Shown here in pieces: positions 44,685 through 57,408 of a DNA stretch of 64,000 nt. Each line of letters starts with the position of its first letter. Within the stretch, counting starts at the first letter, position 1. Location: positions 930,001 through 994,000 of the forward strand of contig NEEC01000008.1 of NCBI GenBank assembly GCA_002189035.1, given 5' to 3'. Source of the stretch: Utricularia gibba. Lineage: Eukaryota; Streptophyta; Magnoliopsida; Lamiales; Lentibulariaceae. A program made the translations under genes and the position numbers. The notes under the pieces are model-generated. The model made no database searches and was not told the origin of the DNA. It was given only the letters and a program-made list of their open reading frames with translations.

Positions 44685-47007
44685 ATGTGGAAGTTTAAAC
44701 ACTTTGCACATAAGGAGCAAACCGGGCTCGAGGGCCGTATAGTGGACGTTGGAAGTTTCAAGATTCAAGTTAGAAATGTGATTGCAGAGGGCGGATTCTC
44801 GAGTGTTTACTTGGCTCGAGATTTGCTAAATGCATCGAAGCATTATGCACTAAAGCAGATTATCTGTAACGATTCAGAGTCTCTAGAGCTAGTGATGAAA
44901 GAGATTTCTGTTATGAAAGCACTTGCAGGGCATCCAAATATCGTCTGTCTAAATGCGCATGCTATTTTCGATATGGGTCGCACTAAGGAGGCTTTACTTC
45001 TTATGGAGTATTGTGAGAAATCACTCATTAGTGTGCTTGATGGAAGAGGAGCTGGGTTCTTTGAGGAGAAACAGGCCCTTACGATTTTCCGTGATGTGTG
45101 CAATGCTGTATTCGCAATGCACTGCCAAAACCCTCCCATTGCACACAGGTAATGAATTCCTAGTGCTTCACTTTGATATGGATGCTATGCTAGATTTTAA
45201 GTTTTTTCATTTTGGTTGCATTGTTAAGAGACTTGAAGGCTGAAAATCTTCTATTGGGTCATGATGGTTCGTGGAAGTTGTGTGATTTTGGTAGCACGTC
45301 CACTAAGCATAAACGATTTGAGAAGCCTGAAGAAATGGGAATTGAGGAAGACATCATAAGGAAACATACAACACCTGCATATAGAGCACCTGAGGTACAT
45401 CGTTGATTCACTATAGCGTAATCGTCCTCTCAAACGGTGTAATTTTTAATTCTTCTCCATTTGATGATAGATGTGGGATCTGTTTCGGAGGGAACCAATA
45501 AATGAGAAAGTAGACATATGGGTAAGTGGTTTTGTTTGCTGTCTGACTTTTCGAGAAATACTTAGTGCTTCCATCCGCTTTCCTTCAGGCCCTTGGGTGT
45601 CTACTTTACCGAATCTGCTACTTGAAGTTGGCATTTGATGGCGAGTCAAAGCTGCAGGTTCTGAATGGAAATTATCGAATCCCAGACTTGCCCAAGTACA
45701 AAAAATCTCTGACAGATCTTATCAGAGATATGCTCCAACCTTCACCTGAGGATCGACCAGATATCACGCAGGCAAGCATTTTGCTTGATTGGCCATTCAC
45801 CCCCAACTTAGGTTGGTTATAGAATTTTCACGGCCATATCCATCTTGGCAGGCTGGCCCCAATAATGGCTACTAATTGTCATTTTTTGTACATAGGTTTG
45901 GTTTCGTGTTAATGATCTTTTACTAGAAAGCGCACAGAAGTCATTACCTGATAAGCCTCCTGAAATGTCAGAACTCAAGAGTGATGCTCTTGCAGGTTAT
46001 TCTTTACATTGTGCCAGAATATTCGTTGAAGTTCTGAAGTGCATCTTTTCCAACAAATGCTTCCTTGCATTTGATCCATCTTGCATCTGCAGGCATCTCA
46101 AACTCTATAAATAAGTCTAGTCCGGCGTCTCGTTTCAGTCCTCCGAGTGTACATCAAATATCAGCCATAAATAATTCTAGAGCAACTGGGACTGAACCAT
46201 TAGGTGCTTTCTGGAGTACTCAGCACGCAAAGGTTGATGCAGGGGCCTTTCGGAATGATGCTTCCAATTCAATCATTCTAGAATTTGATGGTAATAAACA
46301 GAGGCCTGTCGGCAACCCTCAGAATGCGGGGAAGGAAATGGCTTTGGAAGCAGAGGTAGAAAATCTCAAGAAACAGCTTGCACATATGACTGCTGAGAAG
46401 GTAGATATGAGCTCAAAATGCGAGAAGCTAGCAGCAATATGTCGGTCACAGAGACAAGAAATACAGGATCTCAAGCATGCTCTAGCTGCAAGAACCCCCT
46501 CCCCACAGAGCAGGGATTCCTCCAGAGCATCTACAGGGAGCCAATCATTTGGAACTGCCATGGTACCATCTTCTCACCATCTGGTCCTATATAAACCTAT
46601 TGATTCCCTCTGCTCAGCGTTTCCATTTTTTCATGAAGGAGAACGACAAGATTCAAGGAACTGTCTTGGAACTTCAACAGGCTTTCTTCAATGAGGCATC
46701 TCCCAGCTCAGACTCTAACCAGTGGCATGCCTTTGACGATGAGACAAAGCCTCCTTTATCAACAAACAACGCTCCCAGATCTTTTAGAACAAAAACCAGT
46801 CAACCAAATAATCAGGTGTCCCCTCAACCATCGTCAGTTTCAGGTTCCTGGGAATTCGAAACTGGGAGTTTCAAGGCAGCAGCTCCAGCTCCCATCTCTG
46901 AAGTAACTACATCCATTGGTGGACTAAAAATTCCTCAGCGTTTAGGTGAGACAAAGAGCACTAAGAGCAAGTTAGAATCTCAACCTGCTGGATGGGCTGG
47001 CTTTTGA
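44685..47007 (+). CDS. NAK/AAK1-family serine/threonine protein kinase
   Basis: Seven exons: 44685-45148, 45229-45394, 45471-45521, 45589-45771, 45896-45995, 46093-46562, 46639-47007, giving 600 residues. The kinase domain (about 25-290) has an atypical glycine loop (AEGGFSSVYLA), the catalytic lysine in YALKQI, HRDLKAENLLL, DFGS instead of DFG-T (KLCDFGSTST), and the APE box as YRAPE. DFGS and the EGGFS loop are traits of the NAK family that includes AAK1/GAK, which phosphorylates adaptor subunits in clathrin-mediated endocytosis. A coiled coil (LEAEVENLKKQLAHMTAEKV) and a disordered tail ending LESQPAGWAGF follow. It matches the Arabidopsis At2g32850 type. The fourth intron uses a GC donor (CAG|GCAAGC at 45772). 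Site II elements lie upstream. Confidence 0.92.
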
Positions 47008-47976
47008 TTCAGGCTGTGAATGGAACAACAGGTGATTCATTGTCTGGAAGCCGCTCGTTTTCCTTGCTGCTTTACTATATCTTTCTTTCTGGTGCTGTGA
47101 TGGTAAATGATCTCTGTACTATGCCATCATTCCATCTGTAATCTTTGCTCCTATATCTTATTGATCCCAGCTTTTGAGTCGAGCTTAGAATCATTACAAG
47201 AACATGTACTATGTGATCCATCAACCCTACAAAAATAGAGGGATCTCTGCATTTCCAGCACTCCATCTTTGGAAGTATATTCATTATACTTAAAATGTTG
47301 GCAATGAGGATAAATTGTTTCCTAATCTTGTTTACGCCTTCAAATACTGATTGTCTTATATGAAATTGTTTGTTTTGGATACTCACTTCTCATAATTTTA
47401 TATTCTATTCTTTCAAAAAAAAAAAAATCATATGTAATATTAGATAATTCATTTTTATATAAATTGTTCTTTTATTTCATCCTTAATTGATGTACCTAAT
47501 ATATTTCTAATTTTTATTGAGTCGAATCCTTCGGACTCTTTTGGAAATCCAATGTTCTTGAGTTTTATCCCTTTTTTGGGCAGAATTGTTACCTAATCAT
47601 ATTTTTAATTGAATTTTATTAATGAAATAAGTTTAATTCTTTTTTTTTACTTTACCAATTAAGTTTGAATACATATTTATAAAATATATCTATCAAATGT
47701 TTTTCAATTATAGTTATATAATATTTTACTAAATATAAATAATTTAAATATATTATTAATTACATTATTATATGAAAATATTTTTCATAACAAACCTTGG
47801 TTAGGAGGAGAGAAGAGGCTCACACTTTCTAACCCTCGGAGTTTGTAAAAAAATCAATTTTGTGATCGCACAGAGCGCAGCACGCAGGTTTGAGGAATTC
47901 CCTCCCCTATTTTCCTCGAGCAGTTTCGTCGGGTTTCTTACCTGAAAGCCGCCGGCAATCACGAATTCAGTTGGGT
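47008..47976. other. kinase 3' flank and EML promoter
   Basis: No gene is seen. 47400-47800 is strongly AT-rich; the final 150 bases are the probable leader of the EMSY-like gene. Confidence 0.35.
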
Positions 47977-50464
47977 ATGGACTACAAGGCCTACGACAGT
48001 AGTGGTGAGACAATTTATTTCTGGTTTAGTTTCAGGATTTTATCTGGTTTTAGGGCTAGGCTTGCTTAGGTTGCATATTGTGATGGTGCACTGGCGTTTT
48101 AGTTGCCAGCTGCGGAATGAGGGTGAAGCTGCGTTTTCTGAACTTTACTTACCAAATAGTTTTTCCATGTTAGCAATGTAGCTTCTCATAGAGTTTTCAG
48201 AATGGTGTGGGGAGATTGATTTGTTGATGGGGCTTTTACTGGATAAAATGAGGTTCGTCGTGGTAGATATTTTTTTCTTTTCAGTTTCTCTTGATCATTT
48301 GGATATGTCTTCAGGAACTGATGATGATTTACCCCACCGCATCAAAATAGAATGTCCAGTGGAGGCCGCGTTTCTAGAAATGGGAGACCTGCAGCTCTAG
48401 GCTCAATGCCGTTTCCAAGAATGCATGATGAGACTGATATGGAAGCCAGAATTCATCAACTTGAACAAGAAGCCTACTGCTCCATATTAAGAGCTTTTAA
48501 AGCTCAAGCTGATGCTATTTCCTGGGTACTTAATGCGTTGAGCTTTCGAGTAATAGTATGTTATCATGTTCATTGGCTAATAAATTGACTTTTTCAGGAC
48601 AAAGAAAATTTAATTACTGAGCTTAGGAAGGAGTTGAGACTATCAAATGAAGAACACAGGGAACTTCTCAGTAGGGTTAATACTGATGAAGCTGTTCGAG
48701 TAATAAGGTTTTTTTTGGATAACCATTATTGATTACTAATTCTGCTTCATCATGTTAAAAGGTCTAAATGATCTCTCGTGTTTTCCACTGGATTACACAA
48801 ACTTGGGAGTCCCTGCAGGGAGTGGAGACAATCATTTGGACATCAACCTGGATTGCATGGTGGCAGTCAATCTGCCCACGGCTCTATACCCAGTCCTTCT
48901 ATCTCAGCTTCTCGTAAAAAACAGAAGATAGCGCCATCTCTACCTTCTCAATCCTTCGTTGCTCCACCATCTTTCCGTTCACAGGCTATGGCTCCAGCAA
49001 ATCACCCTTCCTCATCGGTTGGGAAGCATGGACCCTTGATGGGCGGAAAAGTGAAAAGGCAAAAACCAGTGAGTTTAAAAGTTTGGCACCTAAGTTTGGG
49101 ATTTTAGATTTTCTTGTGGTGATGAGTTATCTTCCCTATTGTAAAGATGGCAACAGGCTCATCTTCTGCGAAAATGCATTATGCCACTGATCCATCTGGA
49201 CTTGGGAATCGTGTTCCTCCTGGTGGTTTTGCAACAGAGCACGTAGAAGGAGCTTCATTCGATCCTTTGATTGGGCGTAAAGTGAGGACCAGGTGGCCTG
49301 ATGATAATAATTTTTATGAAGCTGTTATTACTGAGTATGATCATACGGAGGTAAATGCAATTTAAATGTTTGCAAATGTTTTGTGCACACAGATTGATTT
49401 CTAGAGTATCTGTGATGCTTTTCCAGGGGCGGCATGCGCTTGTCTATGATATGGGTACTGCTAATGAGACCTGGGAATGGGTCAATCTTTCCGAGGTAGA
49501 TATTTAATATATGATCTCATCATGAGAATATGATGCATTGAGTATCTTTGCTACTTCCTATATCTTGTATATGCATTAGGCCGAAGCCTATTGTGATCTC
49601 ATTGAATATCTTGTGTATCTTGGCATGACCTTCTTGATACTGGATACCACCAGTGAAGACTCAGTATATGGTGTTTAATTGGGTGTTTCTTTATTTCCAC
49701 ACTTCAACCTGCTGTCTTCGTTCTTCCTTTAACAAAGTTCCAATGTTTTTTTTTTTTGATAATTCACACCATCTTTTAAACTTCCACCATGTTCCAGTTA
49801 CAACGTGTTGTAGTCATCTGATCTTTGTAATCACTACAGCAAACACGTATGATCTTAGTTACTTGCATGAGGTGTGTCATGACCTGTAATCAATTTTCAG
49901 ATTTCCCCGACGACATACAGTGGGAAGGTGAAGATCCCGGAATATTCCATCACCTTGGTTACTCCGGAATGAACAGACTTCTTGGGCATGGCAATGCTCT
50001 AGGTACAGGGAGAGGGAGCGGATTGACTAAGATTCAATCAAGGAAAGGCTTCCCACCATCACAGAATGGTGTTGGAAGGAAGGGGCCTGATGACATCCAG
50101 TTGCTTCACACTGATACTCTAATAAAGGAGGTATGATGCTGATGGATACATTCATATCTCATATGTTGATATGTTACTTGATCTTCATTAAGCATTAATC
50201 TCTCTCTCACTCTCTCTCTCTCTTCAGGTAGAGAGGATATTTAGTTCTAAAAATCTGGATCCTATGGAGATAGAAAAAGCAAATATGCTGCTGAAGGTCA
50301 GAGACGGAATTGGATACTTGCTATTTTATTCAGTCTAGTAATATTCAGCCGGCTATCGAACACTCTGTACACAGGAACATGAACAAGCACTTACTGATGC
50401 CATTGCTAGGCTGGGAGATTTATCTGATAATGATAGTGGTACGGCCTGCAGTAGCTCTATGTAG
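47977..50464 (+). CDS. EMSY-like (EML) ENT/Tudor histone-reader protein, two single-base frame breaks
   Basis: Nine exons: 47977-48004, 48315-48525, 48598-48707, 48819-49068, 49147-49350, 49427-49495, 49901-50130, 50228-50296, 50375-50464; about 420 residues when both breaks are bridged. It starts [10 protein letters not shown]. The ENT domain spans exons 2-4 ([18 protein letters not shown]-like, [31 protein letters not shown]). A plant Agenet/Tudor-like domain lies in exons 5-7 ([41 protein letters not shown]), and a C-terminal coiled coil follows ([13 protein letters not shown]). EML proteins of Arabidopsis act in immunity and seed development, reading histone marks. Exon 2 (211 bases) and exon 7 (230 bases) are each one base short for their splice phases; both breaks fall at a run of four C (48332-48335 region and 49905-49908). 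Confidence 0.9.
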
Positions 50465-51056
50465 ATTTCAATTCTTAAGAACAGGGCCACATTTTAACCA
50501 TTCTTATGGTGTCTCACTGAAGCTGAAGATCACCGGTTTGCACCCGCCCAAATGATGAACTGAGGACGAGAAAGCCAATCAATGATGACCATCCGAAGGA
50601 GGAAAAAAGGACAGCAATGGATGCGTCCGTGCATCGCCTTGAATATGAGGCAAGATTTTCTCTCCGGCTGTTACTGATCTCCGATCCAACAGAATCATAC
50701 ATATAGGCATCTGCTGCATTGCAACATAATGGAGCAGACCTTGTCTTATCTTTTTTTTTTATTGTTGTAGTTTAGGCCTAGGTAACTAGTTAGCGATTTT
50801 TTACATTTCTTACTTGCAGTTGCTACTATGAGAAATCTTGATCCTGGGTTCTCGCTGTACCTTCTGTTTGTTGTGTATTCAGTGCCGTTATACCAGCTTC
50901 TTCATATGAGTGAGTTGATGCCAATAAAACTAATGTGAAGCCCCTTTGGGCTTTTGTTTAATTCCTTGTAGTATCGATAAATTTAGAAGTTGAAGACATT
51001 TGAGATGATGGATCCTCTCCATAATTATTATGCTGTGGATTCATAATCTGATTATT
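50465..51056. other. convergent intergenic region between EML and CNX2
   Basis: It should contain both 3' UTRs. A short frame after 50530 could be an alternative EML tail, but nothing in it is recognised. Confidence 0.35.
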
Positions 51057-52917
51057 TTACAGAGTTCTGTTCATGAGTACACCAAAAAGACCAGAACACA
51101 GATGATGGATCCTGTCTTTCAACACTAAAGCGAGGACCCGGAAACGGCATGAGTAACACAGAGCAACAAGTTCCCAGCTCATCACAGGCGATGGATAATG
51201 CTGGGCGTGATCACTTCGCGTTCTTGAGTCTCCCTGCAACACAAACAGGAAGAGGCATCCACAAGTTGTGAATACAGCTGCTACCATCTTGGATGGCTCT
51301 AGCCACCAATGTGTATCATTGGCCTGTTCGGTGTCGATGCGAGGTCAAACATACTGGTATGAGCTTGTTTCTTCCTCTTGACCTATTGTTTTTGGTGGAG
51401 AACCAGAGGGGTATCACACAAAAATGTAGGAATGGAGTTTCAGAAACAAGAAAACTACTCACTGCTGCTCCAATGAGGTGCTTCAGTTCATCATCAGTAG
51501 CACCACCGCGCAATGGATCCCTCAAGCTAATCTGAAAACGAATAGTTGCAGTGAAAACCACGAAGACAACCTACAAAATTATGAATCAGAGGGATCTCCT
51601 TCACCTCAGAAGGACCAAACAGGCAAACTTTGAAGTTCCCATCTGCTAGAAGCCTCAACCTATTGCAACCAGCACAGAAATGCTCAGTCATCGATGTGAT
51701 GAATGAAACAGTACCCTGATGATCCTCAACATGAAAATTCTTTGCCGTCTCTGTTGGGGCATCAACAATCCTCTCAAGCGTAGGAAAGCTCTTCACCTGT
51801 TCAGCAGCACGAATGCTTCTCAGTCAATGAACCTGAGGTGGTGGCGAAGAGACTGATCTTACCACAATATCAAACATTTCAGCAAAGGGAACAAGTTTCT
51901 TCACGTTCCAGACGTTCCCGTCGAACGGCATGAACTCGATGAACCGAACATTGATCGGCTTCTCTCGTGTCAGCCGAACAAAGTCGCATATCTCATCATC
52001 ATTGAACCCTCGCATCACCACACAATTTACCTGGTACAGACTCTCAGATGAAGAAATCAGCAGGCAAAAGGGAAGCATACACTCTAAAAGAAACCTACTT
52101 TGACAGGATTGTAGCCAAGCTCTATGGCAGCATCAATGGCTTTCAGGACCCTTTCATGCCCCTTTCGTCTCGTCATGAACTCGAACTTGGCAGGAGCCAG
52201 TGTGTCTAAGCTTATGTTTATGGCGCCAAGTCCACATTCTTTCAGCCTCGGAAGCTTGTTTGCCAACACAAGTCCATTGGTAGTCATAGCAAGTGTCTTC
52301 AATCCCGGCAAGCCGGAGAGACGGTGGCATATTTCTTCCACATCCTTGCGGATAGTCGGCTCGCCGCCGGTAAGGCGAATCTTGGTAACACCAGAACTCA
52401 CAAACAGACTTGCTAGATGAAGAATCTCATCTTGGGATAGAAGTCGAGGACTTGGAGTAAGCACCGTGCCTTCTGCAGGCATGCAGTATTGGCATCTCAA
52501 GTTACAGCGTTCAGTCAGTGATATCCTGAGATATGTATGCAGCCTTCCAAAGGAATCAACCAGCATATCTGAAACATGATTCTCTTTTGCTGGTTCTTCT
52601 TGGATAACATCACATGAAGTAGACAGGGTCTTCGATGTTGCACCCGCAATGTTGCCTCTGCGATGGATGGAATCCAGAGCAGTAAACTGCATGTAGGATC
52701 AAAATGGAAACACCATGGTTTCATTTCATCGAACAGGTGGTATACAATGAGATGATGACGTTCTGGTAGTGAAAACCAAACTATGATTACAAAAACAGAA
52801 CCCACAAACGACACACCTATCCAAAATAAATCCAATAGCCATAGCGGAAGCAAACAAATTAGCACTTACTGGCCTGAATTTCCGAAAACCCAGATGCCAT
52901 CCGATGATCTTGAGCAT
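51057..52917 (-). CDS. CNX2: GTP 3',8-cyclase (molybdenum cofactor step 1), C-terminus uncertain
   Basis: Minus-strand exons: 52917-52870, 52686-52099, 52030-51863, 51796-51605, 51531-51463, and a doubtful last one 51233-51057. The first two encode a short N-terminal, probably mitochondrial targeting, region. The radical-SAM cluster is [16 protein letters not shown] (CX3CX2C), with [17 protein letters not shown] and MTTNGL after it. The second Fe-S cluster is [20 protein letters not shown]. The enzyme converts GTP to 3',8-cH2GTP in the mitochondrial matrix, acting before CNX3. MoaA proteins end in a Gly-Gly needed for activity; here the last recognisable block is LKHLIGAA, and the only downstream exon in phase encodes [14 protein letters not shown] and an unrelated tail without GG. 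So the terminal exon is decayed, mis-assembled or mis-predicted. Confidence 0.88.
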
Positions 52918-54947
52918 AATATTCGCAGTTAATATAGTTCTTTCTTAAAAAAACGAAACAAAAAAGGAGCTTTGGTCCTTTGACTCTGAGGATACGATCC
53001 TTCTGTCCTCCATTCCTCCTCCAACCGGTATTTCTCTTTATGGGGGAATAAGATGTACTTCAATTCCCTTTTTCCCCTCGCTTTCGGTGGACGAATCCAA
53101 ATTTGGGTCACCCAGCCTAAGTAAATGCTTTAATTCTTTGGGAAATTAGCATAGGATTAAACTTTTAAAAGTAATTTCACCAGATTAAGAAGTAATTAAC
53201 GTGATGCACGCTTGATGACGATGTCCGTAGATCATCGTTTTCCATTGCAGTTCTATCCACATTTGCTGGGGTACACATCCCTACAAAGATGGGTGCTTCG
53301 CATATCCCATGCACTGATGTATGGCTGAGATCTCTGCAGCACATCGGTGGGCTGCAAACCTTGACTAAGAAGAGATAAAGTTTTGCACTCAAATGTAGGA
53401 ATGGTCCATGTTCATTCCTGTAGTGCCAAATTTAGAAAGGGGAAGAATGAAAGTGGGATCCGTCTCTGAAACATCAAACATATGTATGTGGAGGTAAGTA
53501 AAGCCATGAGCTTTAGCTTGATGTTGCTGAACCCACTCTGGGTTTTGCATTTAGTTTCCATCTGGCGTCGTGATTCGTTGTAAAGATGCGTTATGCGTTT
53601 GTTTATATAGCAGGATTCGTAGTAAAAAATGGGAACTTTTTAAGGGATTTTTACTGGGCTATGGCGTGGCGTTATGGTAGTCATAAGAAAATGATGGATG
53701 GATTCAGTTGTCAACGACCCTTTTTGATTTTTCGTTTCTGCTTTCAATTCGAGTTCCGAAGTAGCATGGCAGTCATCCTCATCGTTCCTGCTATAAGAAG
53801 TGGTGTTATACTACCACTGTAAAATCAGCGTTCAGTCATCCCTCATCGTTCTTGCTATACGAAATGGTGGTATAACAGCCACAGGCGTATAACAGAGCGA
53901 TAATACCTTGTATATCATGGATACGAAGTGGTAGTGTAGCAGGCGTATTTCGTGCCGCTTTCCCCCTCTAATTGTATTTGTGCTCTATCTCCGCCCGTCA
54001 TCACTAGTTGGAACGTGCCTATCAGAAAAAAATTATTTTCTTGCAAGAGAACTTGTGGGTTGCTTCCTGCGGTGAGTCTGAATCCGCTACAGGCGTTGAA
54101 GAGTGATCCCGGCTTGAAACTCTGAAAATCGAAAACTCCGGTGCATAATGATGAGCAATAGGAATGAATATGGGGTTCTTCGTAATGCTTGATGATAGAA
54201 AAAAAAGGATTGTTTTTTTAGAGAATGTTGTCGGGACAGGTCGAGGTTAGACCATATTTTGAGCTTGGATAGTTCATTGCTTCCAGGGTGTATGCTTGTA
54301 GTGCATGATTGTTTGTGAGGGAAGTGTTGCCAACGGATATGGTTGAAGAATTGCGATCGATCCCTTGACTCTTTGGAGGTTTCGCACGTTTGTGTGGAAT
54401 TTATTGTATGGACTTCTATTAAGATTGGAAAAGTAGCCTCAATTTGGTAAAGGATGAGGTGGGAAGTACCAAGTAAGGTGATGCTATTTATCAATGCACG
54501 AGGGGTAGTCAAACTTGGTAACTGCCGATAGGATCATCTGGAGGTTTCGCTCGTTTCGTTTGGTTGCAAGTTGTTAGTCTCGCGTTCTAACATATTTTTG
54601 GCAAATGAGATGTTGTTTGAAATATCCATATGTAAAAACTTCTTTTCGATTTCAATGGGAGCAGTAAAAAAGTAAAGTCCACAATATTCACTTACCTTAT
54701 CTAGGAAATTTTTAGCATGTACAGTTAATATTCCTTGGCTGTGTCTATAAAATGTGTGTGCTGTGTGGTTACATGTCCTCTATGTTTTATGCAGGCACTT
54801 TGACATCCTTCTCTGGTGAAGGGTGTGATGTTCTTAATCTGCAAAGGTGTCTACTTTCAATAGGTGGTTGATGCGTGTGATGAGTAGTCTGAGAATGCCA
54901 TTGCAAGGTTAACCTGTTTGCCGACATCAGTAGATTTTGGAAACAGG
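52918..54947. other. divergent intergenic region, CNX2 and transporter leaders
   Basis: It holds the promoters of CNX2 (minus) and the transporter (plus). A donor GCGGTGAGTC at about 54071 and an acceptor TTTATGCAG ending near 54794 suggest a leader intron of the transporter. A tandem repeat is listed separately. A 141-codon antisense frame in the intron shows no family motif. Confidence 0.4.
53770..53944 (+). repeat. tandem repeat of about 63 bp, two copies and a partial third
   Basis: CAGTCATCCTCATCGTTC...GTGGTGTTATACTACCACT (53770-53818) recurs as CAGTCATCCCTCATCGTTC...GGTGGTATAACAGCCAC (53833-53882), and a weaker third copy (ATACGAAGTGGTAGTGTAGC) ends near 53944. It sits upstream of the transporter's probable leader exon. 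Confidence 0.7.
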
Positions 54948-57408
54948 ATGGCACAGGGAACCGGAGATGAGGACTCGTATACGAGACCCCTTGGAAGGCT
55001 CCCAATCCTTCTATATGGGGTGGGGCATATGTTGAATGATATAACATCTGCTTGTTGGTTCACATATCTCTTGGTCTTTTTGACAAAAATTGGACTGCCT
55101 CCCAGGTTTGCCTTTAGAAGTATCTTCAAGATTGCTACTTGCTTGTATTCGAAATTGTATGTTTTCAACCGATTTGTTTCAGTCCCTGTTTACGTTTGTT
55201 AATGAGAATGATAGTGACTATCTCTTGGTTAGTTTGTGGGAAAAAAATTTTGCGCATGTGACTGTAGCTCCCTATTTTTCTGAAGAACTCATCTTTTCCA
55301 TATGGTAGAAATATATCTTGTGATGTGTGGTATTGTGTCACAGTGATTCTGCTATTGTCATGTTATCTGGTCAAATTGCGGACGCGTTAACAACCATTTT
55401 GGCTGGTGAACTGGTATGTATAACAAATCACAGTGAATGAATATCATGTTAGCATTCATCACTTGTACTACTGGATACCTGTTGGAATTTCTCTAGAGAA
55501 AAAAATAATCTTGATGAATCTATGTCGAATATCACTTTTTTTACATCAGCATGCTTCATTGTCTGTCGTCTTTTTTTTTTTTTTTTTTGTGCATCGCATA
55601 GCTACCAATGCAACTGTGACAATATGCAGATAGATAGGTATGGACGCTTCAAGGTATGGCATGGTGCTGGATCTCTTTTGGTTGCTGTTTCGTTTTCTTC
55701 TGTATTTGGTGGCTGCTTGCCTTGTAAAATTATCGGATCCTCTTCCTTCTTGACGCGAACTATTGGCTATAGCTTTTTTGCTGCGGTTTTCAATGTTGGC
55801 TGGGCTGCAACCCAAGTATCACACATGTATGACCGTATCAGTCTTTACTTGCTGTTCTTGATACTTGGCAAGAAAGAAGCTTTTAAGAAGATTTGTTTAG
55901 CTATTGGAGATTTTATTTGGCCCTTTAATGTTGCAGGTCCATGGTGAACTGCATCACTTTGAATTCCACAAGCAGAGTGGTTCTTACCAGCTGCCGGAAT
56001 GCCTTTACCATGGTAACCTACATTCTTCTCACTCAGGAACAAATCTCTTACCGCCTTTCGCCTCTTTGCCTCTTCAGTTTGTTTCTTATGAAGGTTGCCA
56101 ACCTCAGCTTGTACGCTGTTGCCTTCATAGTTTTCGACATTGAGACAGATTCTTCAGCTGTTGATATTGAGAGCCAGGTATCCAGTCCCTCTCCTGGTAT
56201 TCCTTCTCTTATCCTGATTCCCTCACAAGGTTCTTTTGATCAGTATCGCTGGATTGCCTTTTCCTCCATCTTCTTCGGTTGCTTCTTCGTAGTGCTGTTT
56301 CACCTCGGAACTCAAGAGCCAAGGTACTAAAAACTGGAACTTTCATTCGTGTTCTATGATCTGAACACCCTTTGCTCTGGCAGATTGAAAAGAGGAGTCC
56401 ATGGAAGGGACCATGTCAGGATTTCATGGCTTTACTGGTTCAGGAAACTCCTATACCATCAAGTCGCCCTCCTTTACGTGCTAACAAGACTCATCACCAA
56501 TGTCTCACAGGTTATCAAGCATCTGCATCTGTCGCTTTTCCCTGCTCTTGTTTCATGGCTGAGAAGCTTATACTTGCTCCATCATCCCAGGTGTTTCTCG
56601 CTTTCTACGTCGTGGATGATCTAAAGATGTCACAGTCGTCTCAGGCGTTGGTCCCAGCTGCGATCTACGTTTGCAGCTTTGTGGTTTCCGTTCTCCTGCA
56701 GGTTCTCGCGTCTTCCCATTCCTCTCTTTGTAACTGCTGCCTTCTGCAACTCACCAGAGCATCTGATTGTCGCCACTCCTCAGGAGATTGGGTGGAGCTC
56801 CCAACGCCTGAAGGCCGTGTATGTGGCCGGAGGCCTGCTCTGGTTAGTCGCCGGTGCAGGGATCCTGTTGCTCCCCTCTGCGATGAATGGGTTTATGTAC
56901 ATTTTGTCAGTCGTGATTGGAGTTGCGAATGCTGCCATTATGGTAACCTTTCCCCCCCAGAAGCTTCTTCCTGCGGCAAGATGTGTACGGCTATCCCTGT
57001 GCTTCAACTGCAGGTTTCTGGAGTGAGCATGCAGAGTGTGCTCGTCGGAAGAGATCTCAACGGATGCGCATTCGTCTATGGGTCGCTAAGCTTTCTCGAC
57101 AAAATGCTTTGCGGTGTTGTTCTCAGTGTTCTGGAATCGTACCAGAGTGAGTTTTCCGGGAGCAGTTTTGCATCATCATCATCTTCTTCTTCTTCTTCCA
57201 AGGTACAAGCATAGAATCGTTTTGCAATGCAGGCTCGGTTCCGGCGGTTCGGAACAGTCATCACCGGCCGAACCTCGCCCTGTCTGTGACGAGGGTCGGC
57301 CTGGGTCTCGTTCCGTCCGTGTGCGCGCTGGTGGGGATCGTGGTGACGCTCACCATGGAGCTCCCTGACTCGAGGTCCAATTCACAGTTGGATCCTCTTC
57401 TTTCGTAG
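54948..57408 (+). CDS. MFSD12-like major facilitator superfamily transporter
   Basis: Eleven exons: 54948-55105, 55344-55413, 55630-55826, 55937-56012, 56094-56177, 56244-56323, 56384-56510, 56591-56701, 56784-56942, 57014-57146, 57233-57408; all in frame, 456 residues. About twelve hydrophobic segments are present. The N-terminus reads LPILLYGVGHMLNDITSACW, and the GPH/MFSD12-type loop 2-3 motif is LAGELIDRYGRFKVWHGAG. Later blocks include YVLTRLITNVSQVFLAFYVV, LSVVIGVANAAIM and SVLVGRDLNGCAFVYGSLSF, typical of the MFSD12 group. Animal MFSD12 imports cysteine into melanosomes and lysosomes; the plant substrate is unknown to me. Nine of the introns are near 80-110 bases. The intron at 57147-57232 contains ATC/TTC microsatellite repeats. 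Confidence 0.9.

Noticed and set aside
54087-54512. 141-codon frame on the minus strand upstream of the transporter
   Set aside because: It lies in the probable leader intron, with intron-like base composition and no motif.
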